Origin: Nicotiana tabacum
Taxonomy: Eukaryota; Streptophyta; Magnoliopsida; Solanales; Solanaceae
Assembly (NCBI RefSeq): GCF_000715075.1
Contig: NC_134097.1
Location: forward strand, 65,939,190-66,003,189
Length of the DNA: 64,000 bases
Direction: 5' to 3'
Position 1 is the first letter of the stretch, and each line of letters starts with the position of its first letter. The notes beneath the pieces were generated by a model. That model did not search any database. It was given only the letters and a program-made list of their open reading frames with translations, and was not told where the DNA came from. Below are positions 23,318 to 34,189 of this stretch, piece by piece. Position numbers and translations under genes: made by a program.

Positions 23318-25578
23318 ACTCCTAAACTTGTATTATTTTGGTATTAATTTTAAATCATGTTGATACTATACTGAACCCCTTAAGCATTGCTGATTCTATG
23401 ACTCTGTCTAACCAGTGTTTCTGAGCATATCTTCCTGCTATGTGTTTACCATTATGTGCTTCACCTGTCCCCAATTCCCATTTACCCCTGTGTGAAGTCT
23501 TGTGGTGCTAAACATGTCTTGGTTCTTTGTTCTATGTGTGATGCTGAACCTATTTTGGTTTTGAGGTTGGTATGTTGTTTGTTGATTTCCCTACTCTTTT
23601 CAAAACTGTCTCACTGAATAACTCCTCTGTTGTTTTACTAAATTATTTCAAGCGAATCTCTTTTAAAAATTGTTTTCCCACTAAAACCTTTCAAATTGTG
23701 TCAAGCACTCTCACTCTACTCCTAAGTCACTAGGTTTTGCCCCCTCCAGTATGTGTACTGCCTTGGGATCCTCTTGAGAACCCTCTGAACTCTAGCACAC
23801 TAAGGCTGGCCCTTCCACACTGCACTTACTCAATTTGGTTACAAAGTATAGGTGTAAGCACTGCCCGGGATCCTTGAGATCCTTAGGGAACTCTGACGCA
23901 CCTAGACAATGACATTGTCTATGGAATTTGGGCATTTGAGGCTATTAGAGGCTCTCGAAATCTAGGCCTATTTGTAGGCTCCCTATAGAATGACTTCTTA
24001 TTTTTCTTATCTACTTATATAATTCATTCATATGGTTTGCAATAATTTGTAAACAAATATTGGGGTAACTAGTGAAAAAGGGTGGGTAATTACATATTTG
24101 TGGGGTGATATGGGTAGAAACCATGCCTATAGGACTTTATATTGTTGTTATGCTTGCCTTACCATGTTAGAAATCATGCCTATAGATATCAAGTGGTTAC
24201 ATAATAGAAATCATGTTATAGGTCTTAAAATCAACTTCATAAGTAGATACCATGCCTATAGAATATAATCCAGTCCAACTTCTGTTATAACGGATATTTA
24301 TATGTGCTTTAATTTGTTATCATGCCTACCAGTTTCTAAAATTAGTTTTAAATAACTAGATATCATTCCTATAGGGAACACCACCAAAAATCCTGCCTAT
24401 AGATTTAAATTATTAAGTCAATCCAGTCCACGATTAGTTCACTTCGAAACTGGTTTAATTAGTGTTTTATTTTCCTTGAAACATTCTCTTTCAAAAACTG
24501 CCTTAATCTACCATTAGATAGCATGCCTATAGGGATTCAAGAGTATTTTCTAAAATCTGCCATGTTTTTACTATATAAAGCGTAATTATCATCATTCCGT
24601 GTGTAGGCAAGCTTATAGGGCGTTTCTAAATCCTGTAACTCTGAAACTGTCTTTGTGACTTAATGTCATTCTGATTTTAACAGACTTTAGAAATCAATAG
24701 TCAAACTGATAGGGCCATTACTTCTGAGTTTATGAAATAAATTGTCTATCTTCTGTGCCTTGATATTCACTTAGATATCATGCCATAGGATATTGTTTAA
24801 CAAAAGGCCCTCAGTTGTGCGTGAGTCATGCAGCTTATGTGTATTGTTTGAGGAGGTAAACTTAAGCCTCTAATTGCTCCCTTTTATCTTATGTGCTAAG
24901 GTCCTAATTGTTCTTGCATGTCGCCTTAGTATTTTCACCTTTAAACCTTAGGGGTCTGTCTAGAACCACTTATAGGTAGAGGTCCTAAATTTCCTCCAGG
25001 ACTATTAAAAAGGGACGGATAGCAGCACGCAATAGAGATCGCTGACCAACACTCACTTTAATGGCCACTAAGGGGGTGGAAAGGATAGATATGGGATATG
25101 ATGACTACGTGCTAATGTCACATGTAGCCCCTCATTGAGGAGTGTTTACCGGACTTTATGTGGGTGATTCTATAGGCTAACCAACCTAGGACCCCTCCTT
25201 TCCCAAATTCCTTGTGTTTTAAACTTTCCTTTATGTATACAACTTGTTCAAAAACCTTTGTCTTATTATTTGAAGCTATACAATGTCCAATGTCCTTTAC
25301 TTGTAAATTATTTGATTCAACTATTTGTTAATGGACTAATCAAAAATTTAAGTTCGGTCGGGACCCACAGTTATGGACCAAAATGGGTGCCTAACACCTT
25401 CCCCTCAAGGTCATTTCGAGCCCTCACCCTAATCTTTGGTAATACAAACTAGTCGAAAAGTTAATCACTCTAGTTGCCCTAACGCACCATAACTCGTTAG
25501 GTGACGACTCTTTAAATACCCAATTCCCAAAAAGGAAATAAGTTATTACCCCCAAGAATGTCGAAACGGGGCGCAACA
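23318..25578 (+). repeat. Ogre 5' LTR, right segment
   Basis: Continues the LTR after element B. 23318-23824 aligns with 51617-52123 of the 3' LTR. It ends CAACA at 25574-25578, the inverse of the TGTTG start. CATGCCTATAG occurs exactly four times (24122, 24175, 24251, 24532), with several near-copies between 24210 and 24800. No protein-coding frame. Confidence 0.85.
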
Positions 25579-25581
25579 ACA

Positions 25582-25599
25582 TGGCGACTCTGCTGGGGA
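25582..25599 (+). other. Primer-binding site of Ogre (tRNA-Arg type)
   Basis: TGGCGACTCTGCTGGGGA lies three bases after the LTR end. It is near-identical to the primer site I recall for Ogre elements, attributed there to tRNA-Arg. Confidence 0.75.
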
Positions 25600-26287
25600 T
25601 ACCTTTTCGTCTCTTACCATAACGAACTTATTTTATGAATTAGTCCAAGCATGCTTTATCACGTACCCTTCTCCCTTATTTGAATTTAACTATCCGTTTT
25701 CTTTTAAGCATTTATGATTCTTTATCCCTAAAACTGACTTGTCTCTTTGTTTTCTTTTTCCTGTAACTATCTTTCAATTATTTAAATGTTGTATTTATTT
25801 TTCCTACATGCAAATACATGACTACATGTTGTTAATTGCTGCATAAATCATGCTTCACATCATATTCCACTCGTGCATATGAAATCCTATAGCAACGGTT
25901 TAATGAGTGGTTGCTCTCTTTCTATTTACTACCCTTAAATTCGGAAAGGCTTATTTGCAGTAAAACCATTCGATCAGCGGTGCAGTCGACGGTCTCGTGT
26001 CTTCCCTCTCAAGTTGTCCGCTTGAGGATACCACTCTAAAACCCCATAGTAACCTTACTCTGGTTAAAATTGTGCATGCATCATGGTCAAACCTAGTCAG
26101 ATTAGTTATGTTGTCCTCATAATGATCCTTTAAGATAAGCCTTATCCAAAGTCCATCGGGTTTTCCATAATCTCAATGGACACAACCTCGTTCTGTGCAT
26201 TAATTTGGAGAACTAAATGCCGATATGTTGATTATAAATAGTCCGAGTCCGGTGGGGGTAAGGTCTAACCCTTTTGTTTTGCAGAAA
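25600..26287 (+). other. Ogre 5' untranslated leader
   Basis: Non-coding leader between primer site and ORF1. A good 3' splice-site-like run TTTTGTTTTGCAG ends at 26284, three bases before the chosen ORF1 ATG (26288). A spliced leader is possible but no donor could be fixed. Confidence 0.5.
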
Positions 26288-27870
26288 ATGAGGCACGAGG
26301 TCCCCAGATTCGGTATAGTTAGCAATATCCCACCATTTCTGCTAGATTGGTGGGAGGACCTTTCCTCAAGTGACAAGAAACATGTGAGAAAGTACCTGGG
26401 TGACCTGCCTTCCTTGCTAAATATTGAGCCAAACAACAAATTGATCGAAGCTGCCATTTTATTCTGGGATAGTGAAAGGGTTATGTTTCGTTTCGGTGAC
26501 ATAGAAATGACGCCGCTTCTGGAGGAAATTGGAGGGCTTGCAGGATTGACATAGGATAGTCCTAGGCTATTGGTACTAGAGAACCATACGAGCAGGGGAT
26601 TTTTCAAGATGATGGGGCTGAAGAAGAATGTCGACCTAGTGTGCTTAAAAGAATCATACATACCTTTCGAATACTTGTACGAGAGGTATGGTCATAGCAA
26701 GTCTTTTCGTACTTACCATGATGAGATCTCTCTCACTTCTATGGGTCACATCCACCACAGAGTGTTTGTATTCATTCTATTCTTCCTAGGCCTGATAGTG
26801 TTCCCAATGAAAAAGGGAAGAATCCACACTAGGTTGGCCATGGTTGCCAAGACTCTGATTGAAGGGATTAATAGACAGACATATACCATAGTCTCCATGA
26901 TCATAACCGACATCTACAGGGCTCTGGAACGCTGTCAAAGAGGGGTCAAGCATTTTAAGGGTTGTAATTTGTTGCTACAGTTATTGTTGCTGGAACATTT
27001 CCAAAAGGTCGCTATCACCAAGAATTTCCTCAAAGGGCTTGGAACGACCATATTGCCTTCCATCACCCTAAGCAGATGACTTACATTCCAGACAGATTTG
27101 CTAAGCCAGAAAGCGCCAAATAATGGGTAGAGTTCTTCGACAATCTGATCGAGGAACAGGTGCAGTGGATGGTTGAATTGTTCCCAACAGACAAATTTAT
27201 TATAGGATCCAGGGATGCTCCGCACTTGGTGCTGATCAGGTTGAGAGGGATATACCCATACGTCCCTATGCGAGTTGTGAGGCAAGCAGGTAGAAAACAG
27301 GTTGTACCAAGGGTTATCAAGATGAGCCATTTCAGGGCAGACTTCCAAGATGACGATGTCCCTTACAAGTGCCAAGCTCAGCACATGTGGCAGTGCAAAA
27401 TCATTGGGGAGAAGAACACTGTTAAGCCAAACAGGTACCATGTAGGGTGCGAGCCTCTATACCTAGTATGGTTGGAGGACAATCTGAAAGGAATGGTAAC
27501 ACCAGGGGCCAGTCGAGGGAACAGAATCATAGATGAAGAAGCTAAAGCTCAAGTCAAATACAACAGGTTGCGCAAGAGGATCCACGACTCTGAGAATGAG
27601 CACCGGGAAATACATGAAAAGAATGTGAGGTTGATCGATGAGTGGAAAGAGATTGCAATCACTTCCAATAGGAAACTGGAATATCTGGAGTGAGGAATAG
27701 TGGAGCTAGAAAGCAAAGCCATAAAGAGGATTGAAAATTGCGAGAACACTAAAGGAGCTGAAGGAGGACATTTGGCCAGAGCCTACTTGCTGCTGGGGCT
27801 GCGCGAGCTGGGGGATATATATGTTGGAGCCCGGAAGATCGAATTTGGGGAAGGTCCTTCTAGGACCAAA
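26288..27870 (+). pseudogene. Ogre ORF1, plant-mobile-domain-like protein (degenerate)
   Basis: The extra ORF upstream of gag that marks Ogre elements; its function is unknown. The start at 26288 follows an acceptor-like tract. The protein opens MRHEVPRFGIVSNIPPFLLD. The N-terminal half, with LIEAAILFWDSERVMFRFGD and MTPLLEEIGGLAGL, is typical of the aminotransferase-like plant mobile domain. 26570-27079 continues in the same frame after a TAG at 26552. A frameshift near 27040 and a TAA at 27121 precede 27160-27693, whose Lys/Glu-rich end (about 27500-27690) looks coiled-coil. A further TGA at 27691 precedes a readable tail to about 27870. At least four lesions, so not functional. Confidence 0.8.
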
Positions 27871-28286
27871 TAGGCTAGATTTACTTGCTTTTCCTACAAA
27901 TGTAATAAGGCCAAGTGCTAGTAGTGACTTATTTTATTATTATCTTAGTGTCGTTTTAGGATTCGTCTATTTTTATATTATGAAATGAAGCATTTATTGG
28001 TATTTAAAGTTCTCCAAATATATTTGTCTCTAGGCCTACCTCGGGCGCAACGAGACTCCCAAATTAAGACGTAAATTTACATTTCTGCAATAAGTGTTTA
28101 AATACTGCAAATGTTTCAGGACCCTCACTGACTTGTTACCTTTTTTGTTTTTCTTTATTTTGATTATTCCCATCCCCCTAGGTTGGTTCACTCATACTGG
28201 CCTCATCAGCATATCATACCAGATCTATAGGTCCTCCACCACCTCCTCCTCCTCCAAGCAACACAAAAGTCCAAGGAAAAGCAAAA
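27871..28286 (+). other. Ogre spacer between ORF1 and gag
   Basis: No coding signal. It includes a T-rich run (28140-28180) ending in 'ccccctag' near 28180 that could be a splice acceptor ahead of gag. I see nothing else. Confidence 0.4.
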
Positions 28287-30150
28287 ATGGACGACATGAG
28301 TCGGATCCGTAAGGAGAATATTAAGAATGCAGATGGTCATAGTACTCCGACCCCAAATGATCTAGTTTTGATACTGGAACAAAAGATACTGGAACTGCAA
28401 GGAGAACTTGAGCAGGTCCGCAACTTGGTAAACCTATCACTTACCCTAAATGTCCCTGACATCAACCAACATAACACTAAGAACCCGCACCTCCTCAAAG
28501 CACACAAAACCAACACCCATAAAATCCACCCACACCAAATCAATATGCAACTCCATCCCCAAATCCCAACCCATTACCAACTCTGCCGAAACAACACCAT
28601 CAACCAATTCATTACCCGCCAACCACCACTTACCACACTCCCCAAAACACACCGCCACTCATTCCCGATCCCCAAAACTCCACCAATGACCATCACTATA
28701 CCCAAGTTCCTAGCACCCATCAAAGTAACCCTATATATGTGGAAACTATACCTCATTCTACCCAACCAATCCCCTGTGAACCGGAATCCTACGAGAAGGA
28801 CTTGCTCATTAAAAACATGTCTGAGGAACTCAAGAAGTTAACAAGCCGAGTTCAAGGTGTTGAAGGTGATAGAGGAATGGAAGGATTAAACTATGTAGAC
28901 TTGTGCATATAGCCGGATGTCAAACTGCCAGAGGGGTACAAACCTCCCTAGTTCGAAATGTTTTAAGGTACAGGTGATCCCAGGGTTCATCTAAGGACCT
29001 ACTGCGACAAGCTTGTTGGGGTCGGGAAAGATGAAATGATCCGGATGAAGCTCTTTATAAGGAGCCTTGCTGGGGATGCTTTGTCTTGGTATATCAGCCA
29101 AAATCCCAAGAAATGGTACAATTGGGTAAGCATGGCGTCAGACTTCATGGACCAGTTCAGGTTCAAACAGAGAATGCATCGGATGTCTTCTACATTTAGA
29201 ATCTTAAAAAGAAACCTTCCGAGACTTTTCGTGAATACGCTACTCGTAGGAGGTCGAAATAGGCCAAGGTCGGGCCCTCTTTGGATGAAGAACAGATGAA
29301 TAAATTCTTCGTCAAGGCACAAGATCCAGAATATTATGAGAGGTTGATGATTATCGAAAATTGCAAATTCTCTGACATCATCAAACTCGGGGAAAGAATC
29401 GAAGAAGGAATCAAGAGCGGGATGGTAACAAACTTCGAGGCACTTCAAGCCACGAATAAGGCACTACAATCAAGTGGCATATCGAAGAAGAGAGATGTTG
29501 GGGCAATAATGGTGGCCTAGGGCACAAAATCTCCACTCACATATCAAACACCTCCACCCACATATCAAATACCTCCACCTACATATAAATCTCCTCTTCC
29601 CACACACCAAGCATCACCGCCTACATATCAACCTTCATCTCCGAGATATTCCCCACCAGTCACAATCCATCACACTTATAATTCCCAACCATCCCACTTC
29701 CAATCACCACCAACTCGCCAAAATTATCCAAGAACAAGACCCAACTCCGACCGCTAGCCACCCAGACAATACACTGCTATTGTTGAGCACATCGACCAAC
29801 TGTATGAAAGGTTGAAAGTCACAGGTTACGTCACTCATGTTCCTGCTGTGGCACTAGGAAATCCATCCTAATGGGTCAATTCAAATAAAACTTGTACGTG
29901 TCATTCTGGTATGAAAGGGCACACCACTGCTGAGTGCCAAATATTGAAGGATAAGATCCAGACACTAATTGACAACAAGGTCACACAAGCAAAGGAAGCC
30001 ATACCTAACGTCTGGAACAATCCCCTCCCTGAGTACAGAGCTGATGATGTACATGTGATAGAGACAAATGAAGAATGGGACCCCGAGGGGTCGACGGGCT
30101 TATTCAAGAAGGTGATGACTTTAAGGTTGCAGTCACACTTACTCCTATTA
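28287..30150 (+). pseudogene. gag: Ogre gag (degenerate)
   Basis: Gag begins MDDMSRIRKENIKN with a short coiled-coil (LEQKILELQGELEQVRNLV). A Pro/His/Thr-rich stretch with frameshifts covers about 28450-28700. The conserved capsid part runs from about 28790 to 29510 (SEELKKLTSRVQGVEG, LPEGYKPP, GDPRVHLRTYCDKLVGVGKD, RSLAGDALSWYISQNPKKW). Stops sit near 28911, 28951 and 28963. A second Pro/Tyr-rich segment (PPTYQ repeats, 29540-29650) is followed by a zinc-knuckle-like CHSGMKGHTTAEC (about 29900-29940), then DKIQTLIDNKVTQAKE. It is the RNA-binding structural protein of the particle; this copy is broken in many places. Confidence 0.8.
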
Positions 30151-30599
30151 TGATTCAGACTCTAGCACTAATTGAGGTTGAGGTAATTGCATCAGTTCCA
30201 TTCGAGGTGGAAGTGGCTCCGCCCGCAGCCACCCCCGATCCAATTGAAGTAGAAGTGGTCACACCTTTTATTGTGACAGTATCAGCCACACCCCCATTCA
30301 ACTCAAAAGAAATACCTTGGGATTATGTTGCTGAGGCTCGGCGAAAAGGGAAGGCCAAGATAGAGGAATTTGACGCTACACAAGGAATGACTAGAACCGA
30401 AAGAGTCTATACACCTGAACACCTGGGAGGTTCAAGTAAGGAGGCCACTACTGGGCATCCTATCATTGAGACCGGGCCAAATGACCTGTGGAGGAAAGTA
30501 CAAGCAAATGAGTATTCTGTTATTGACCATCTGAACAAAGTCCCTACTCAGATATCTATCCTGTCACTATTATAGAATTCAGAGGCACACAAGAACACT
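30151..30599 (+). pseudogene. Ogre gag-protease linker
   Basis: Open from 30075 to 30575 in a frame overlapping the gag end. It is rich in Val/Glu/Pro repeats (IEVEVI, FEVEVAPPAA, IEVEVVTP) then PWDYVAEARRKGKAK and a Ser/Gly-rich tail. It connects nucleocapsid and protease. It ends at TAG 30573 just before the protease segment. Confidence 0.65.
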
Positions 30600-30995
30600 T
30601 TGATGAAAGTACTGAGCGAGGCTTATGTACCCAATAACATTACTGGTGGAGAAATGGCCAACATGGTTGGGAAAGTTCTAGAGAGCCATAAGATTATCTT
30701 CCACGAAGATGAGCTACCACCCGAGGGTTTGAATTGCAATCGAGCATTGCATATCACAGCGCAATTTGAAGACAAGTTCATTACCAGGGTCCTGGTTGAT
30801 GGAGGTTCAAGCCTAAATATTTTTCCATTGGACACTCTCAAAAGGTTGGACAAAGGTTTCCATGAGATACGGGTAGGAAACATGAATGTGAAGTCTTTCG
30901 ATGGGTCCCAGAGGGCCACAACCGGGGAAATCAACCTTTGCTTGCAGATGGGGCCAACTTGGTTCGACGTTGAATTTAGGTGCTTGACATACTAG
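30600..30995 (+). pseudogene. Ogre aspartic protease
   Basis: The domain carries the active-site word VLVDGGSSLNIFPL (about 30789-30830). The family norm has D-(T/S/G)-G-(S/A)-S, so the catalytic Asp is present. Upstream is HITAQFEDKFITRV, the conserved strand before the active site. A frameshift near 30985 truncates the flap; the following sequence in another frame (WIHAAEAVPSTLHQAL-like) shows where the domain continued. Confidence 0.8.
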
Positions 30996-31079
30996 CCTCA
31001 TATAATCTTCTGTGCGAGCCATGTATCCACGCCGCTGAAGCCGTGCCTTCCACACTACATCAAGCCTTGAAGTTTGAAC

Positions 31080-31366
31080 GGAATCGCCAGTAGGTAATCA
31101 TTCACACAGATGGAAGTAACCCCATCTACACTAGTCAAACCATCCCGGCCATTGGACATAGAAGAAGGCTAAGAGGGGAGACCTATCATCATATTGAACG
31201 GGTCAATGCTATCGAGAAGGATAAGTGGTGGACTAACAAAATAGAAAGCATACTAGCATGATCCGGATATGAACCCGGTAAAGGATTGGGAAAGAACCTC
31301 CAAGGTATCACCAAACCAATACAGCTGAAAAATCATGGTACCACCTTTCGGCTCGGGTACTAGTAT
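31080..31366 (+). pseudogene. Ogre post-protease segment with G-patch motif
   Basis: After the protease, broken frames read HRRRLRGETYHHIERVNAI, a stop at 31259, then SGYEPGKGLGKNLQGITKP (31262-31318) and TFRLGY. The Gly-rich spacing G-Y-x-x-G-x-G-L-G-x-x-x-x-G is the G-patch pattern, an RNA-binding or RNase-H/helicase-cofactor motif. G-patches downstream of protease are known in some retroviruses. The role here is unproven. Confidence 0.65.
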
Positions 31367-31694
31367 ACATGGAAAGAGTACATGATAGGTCACCTCCATG
31401 GAGTGGATCGTATTACTCTCTTAAGAAACCAGTGCCACGTTCGGAACAAGTTTTTCATTAGGCTGACACAATATGGGGGACTGCAGAAGAGGAAGCACTG
31501 GCTGGGTTGAAGAATTTGTTCTTGGAGGATGAAGACATGGAATGCAGTGGCATAATTGAGGAGGAGGAGGAAGAAGGCCTCACTATTCAGACTGTGGCAA
31601 AGGGAGCTATTCTCAGGAACTAGACCGCCACACCATCCCGAGCATGTCGAGTCCCTAGGAATCCTGACAGATTTTACTTCTATAGTCGTTCTAG

Positions 31695-31857
31695 GTATTT
31701 AAGACTTCTAATAATCTCGTTTTAAGATCTACTTGTTTCAAAATAAATGCTCGATTCATCGAGCCAAACTTTGTCTGAATAGTGTTCTCAGTTTTAATCA
31801 AATGCATTTGTTTTTTATCATTATTCATTACTATCTCTAAACGTTTTCCTTCTACAG
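31695..31857 (+). other. Probable intron between protease and RT (Ogre)
   Basis: A candidate 163-bp intron: donor CTAG|GTATTT at 31695 and acceptor TTTTCCTTCTACAG at 31857 with a long pyrimidine tract. It is AT-rich with stops in all frames. Ogre elements are known to carry an intron between protease and RT that is removed to express pol. The exact ends need RNA evidence. Confidence 0.5.
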
Positions 31858-32875
31858 TGTTATTATTACTTTTCTTGATGAACCAGTGACTGTGATATGT
31901 AATGTGGCAACACAACGTGAGAATAGTGATTCAGAGGAAGAAGACGAGATACTTGAGGAAATTGTCAGGGAAGTCGAGAATTTTGAGAACAAGCCTAAGT
32001 CCAACCTGGACAAGACCGAAGCAGTAAATTTAGGAGACGCCAAGACCGTCAAGGAGACCCGCATCAGCATTCACTTGTTACCAATAGTGAAGGAAGAGTA
32101 TGTCCGTTTCCTAAAAGAATATGAGGACATTTTTGCATGGTCATATGATGACATGACCTGCTTGAGCATGTCCATAGTTTCTCACAAGCTGCCTACTAAT
32201 CCTATGTGTCCGCTAGTAAAGCAGAAACTCAAAAAGTTCAAACTAGACATGAGCCTGAAAATTAAAGAGGAATTTACCAAGCAGATCAAAGCCAAAGTTC
32301 TCAGGGTAGTTGAATATCCAACCTGGTTAGCTAACATTGTTCCAGTTCCGAAGAAGGACGGGAAGGTCAGAGTATGTGTTGACTACCGATATTTAAACAG
32401 AGCAAGTACCAAGGATGAATTCCCGCTACCAAATATACACATCCTGATCGATAACCGCACCAAGCATGAACTCCAATCCTTTGTAGATTGCTTCGAGGGT
32501 TATCACCAGATCTGGATAGATGAAGAAGATGCAGAAAAGATAGCTTTTATTACACCATTGGGTGTATATTGTTACAAAATGATGCCATTCAGTTTGAAGG
32601 ACGCTGGGGCCACTTACATGAGAGCCATGACAACCATCTTCCATGATATGATACACAAAGAAATAGAGGTGTATGTGGACGATGTCATTATCAAATCCAA
32701 GAGGGCAGCAGATCACACAACGGATCTAAGAAAGTTCTTTGACAGGCTAAGGAGGTACAATTTGAAATTGAACCCCGCAAAGTGTGCATTCGGGGTTCCC
32801 ACAGGAAAGTTACTGGAATTCATCGTCAGTCATCAAGGGATCGAACTGGATCCGTCTAAAGTCAAATCTATTTAG
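31858..32875 (+). pseudogene. pol: Ogre reverse transcriptase
   Basis: The longest open frame of the element (329 codons from 31886). An acidic N-terminal part (NSDSEEEDEILEEIVREVE) leads into the pre-RT word EYEDIFAWSYDDM and the RT core. The core has KVLRVVEYPTWLANIVPVPKK and DGKVRVCVDYRYLN (fingers/palm), FITPLGVYCYKMMPFSLKDAGATY, the catalytic box VYVDDVIIKSK (about 32671-32703), then LNPAKCAFGV and thumb. It ends at TAG 32873 within the connection region. All the usual RT motifs are readable here, so this is the least damaged piece of the Ogre pol, but it cannot be made as a full polyprotein. Confidence 0.9.
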
Positions 32876-33490
32876 GAGTTATCGCCACCTAAGAGAAAAA
32901 AGGATGTGATGAGCTTCCTATGATGGCTCAACTACATCAGTCGATTCATAGCACAGTCCGCAGTCATATGTGAACCCATCTTCAAGATGCTGAGGAAAGA
33001 TGTCGAAACAAGATGGATATAGGATTGTCAGAAGGCTTTTGACAAGATTAAGGAATAATTTTCCACACCAGCAGTTTTGGTCCTGCTAAAACCAGGACGA
33101 CCTTTGCTACTTTATCTATCTGTGTTGGATGGGGCCTTCGGATGTGTTTTGGGACAACATGACAAGACAGGGAGAAGGGATCAAGCCATATACTACTTGA
33201 GTAAGAAGTTCACACCTTATGAAGCACAATATTCTCTACTTGAACGCACTTGCTGTGCTTTAACCTGGACGTCCCAAAAGTTAAAGAATTACTTCTGTGC
33301 CTACACTACATACCACATATCCAGGATGGATCCTCTAAAGTACATATTTCGGAAACCCATGCCTACTGGGAAGTTAGCTAAATGGAAGATACTACTAAGT
33401 GAGTTCGATATCGTCTATGTAACTCAAAAGGCGGTCAAGGGACAAGCATTGGCAGATCACCATGCTGAAAATTCGGTGGGAGGAGAATAA
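32876..33490 (+). pseudogene. pol: Ogre RNase H (first, Ty3 type)
   Basis: Same frame as RT after the stop: KRKKDVMSFL, stop at 32921, NYISRFIAQSAVICEPIFKMLRKD, stops at 33019 and 33055. Then it is open to 33490 with LLLYLSVLDGAFGCVLGQHD (the first catalytic Asp in SVLDGA) and AIYYLSKKFTPYEAQYSLLERTCCAL, ending in the tether-like KAVKGQALADHHAE. It would remove RNA from the RNA-DNA hybrid. Confidence 0.8.
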
Positions 33491-34030
33491 GAACCCTTGA
33501 AAACGTATTTTACTAATGAAGAAGTATCATTCATAGGAGAATACATTACCGAAGCATATGATGGTTGGAGAATGTTCTTTGACGGAGCCGCAAATTTCAA
33601 AGGAGTGGGCGTGGGAGCAGTTTTGGAGTCAGAAATGGGTTATCATTATCCGGTATCTGCTAAACTCAGATTTCTCTGCACCAACAACATGGCGAAATAT
33701 GAAGCCTACATACTAGGTCACAACATGGTGGTCGATATGAACGTTTAGGTGTCGCTAGTGATTGGTGATTCAGATTTGCTTATGCACCAGGTACAAGGAG
33801 AGTGGGCCACCAAAAATTCCAAAATATTGCCATATCTGCACCATGTGTAGGAACTGAGAAAGAGGTTCACGAAGATAGAATTTCGACATGTGTCTATAAT
33901 TCAGAATGAATTTTTCGATGCATTGGCCACCTTGTGATCTATGATACAACATCCAGATAAGAATTATATTGATCCCATTCTAGTAAAGATCCATAATCAG
34001 CCGGCATATTGTGCCCATGTTGAAGAAGCG
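33491..34030 (+). pseudogene. pol: Second RNase H (plant-type 'archaeal' RNase H) of Ogre
   Basis: After a stop at 33488 the frame reads WRMFFDGAANFKGVGVGAVL (about 33567-33620), then LRFLCTNNMAKYEAYILG. These are the (F/Y)xDGA and TNNxAEYEA motifs of the additional RNase H that distinguishes the Tat lineage. The Glu expected in xAEYEA is a Lys here (AKYEA). It continues through stops at 33746, 33848 and 33935 (GDSDLLMHQVQGEW, ATKNSKILPYLHHV). Confidence 0.8.
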
Positions 34031-34189
34031 ATGGATGGAAAACCTTGGTTCCACGACATCAAGGAGTATTTGTCGAAGGGAGAATACCCAGAGCATGCAA
34101 ATCACACTTAGAGATGCATGCTCTGGAGATTGTCAAATCACTTCTTCCATAGCGGAGGGAACTTGAATAGAAGAACTCCTGATTTGGGT

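Noticed and set aside
26258..26284. 27-bp GTAAGG...TTTTGCAG mini-intron before Ogre ORF1
   Set aside because: Too short for a plant intron. The acceptor-like end may pair with an upstream donor, but none could be chosen.
26200..26661. 153-codon minus-strand frame
   Set aside because: Shadow of Ogre ORF1 N-terminus on the other strand.
26935..27441. 168-codon minus-strand frame
   Set aside because: Shadow of Ogre ORF1, whose plus-strand frames carry the recognisable protein.
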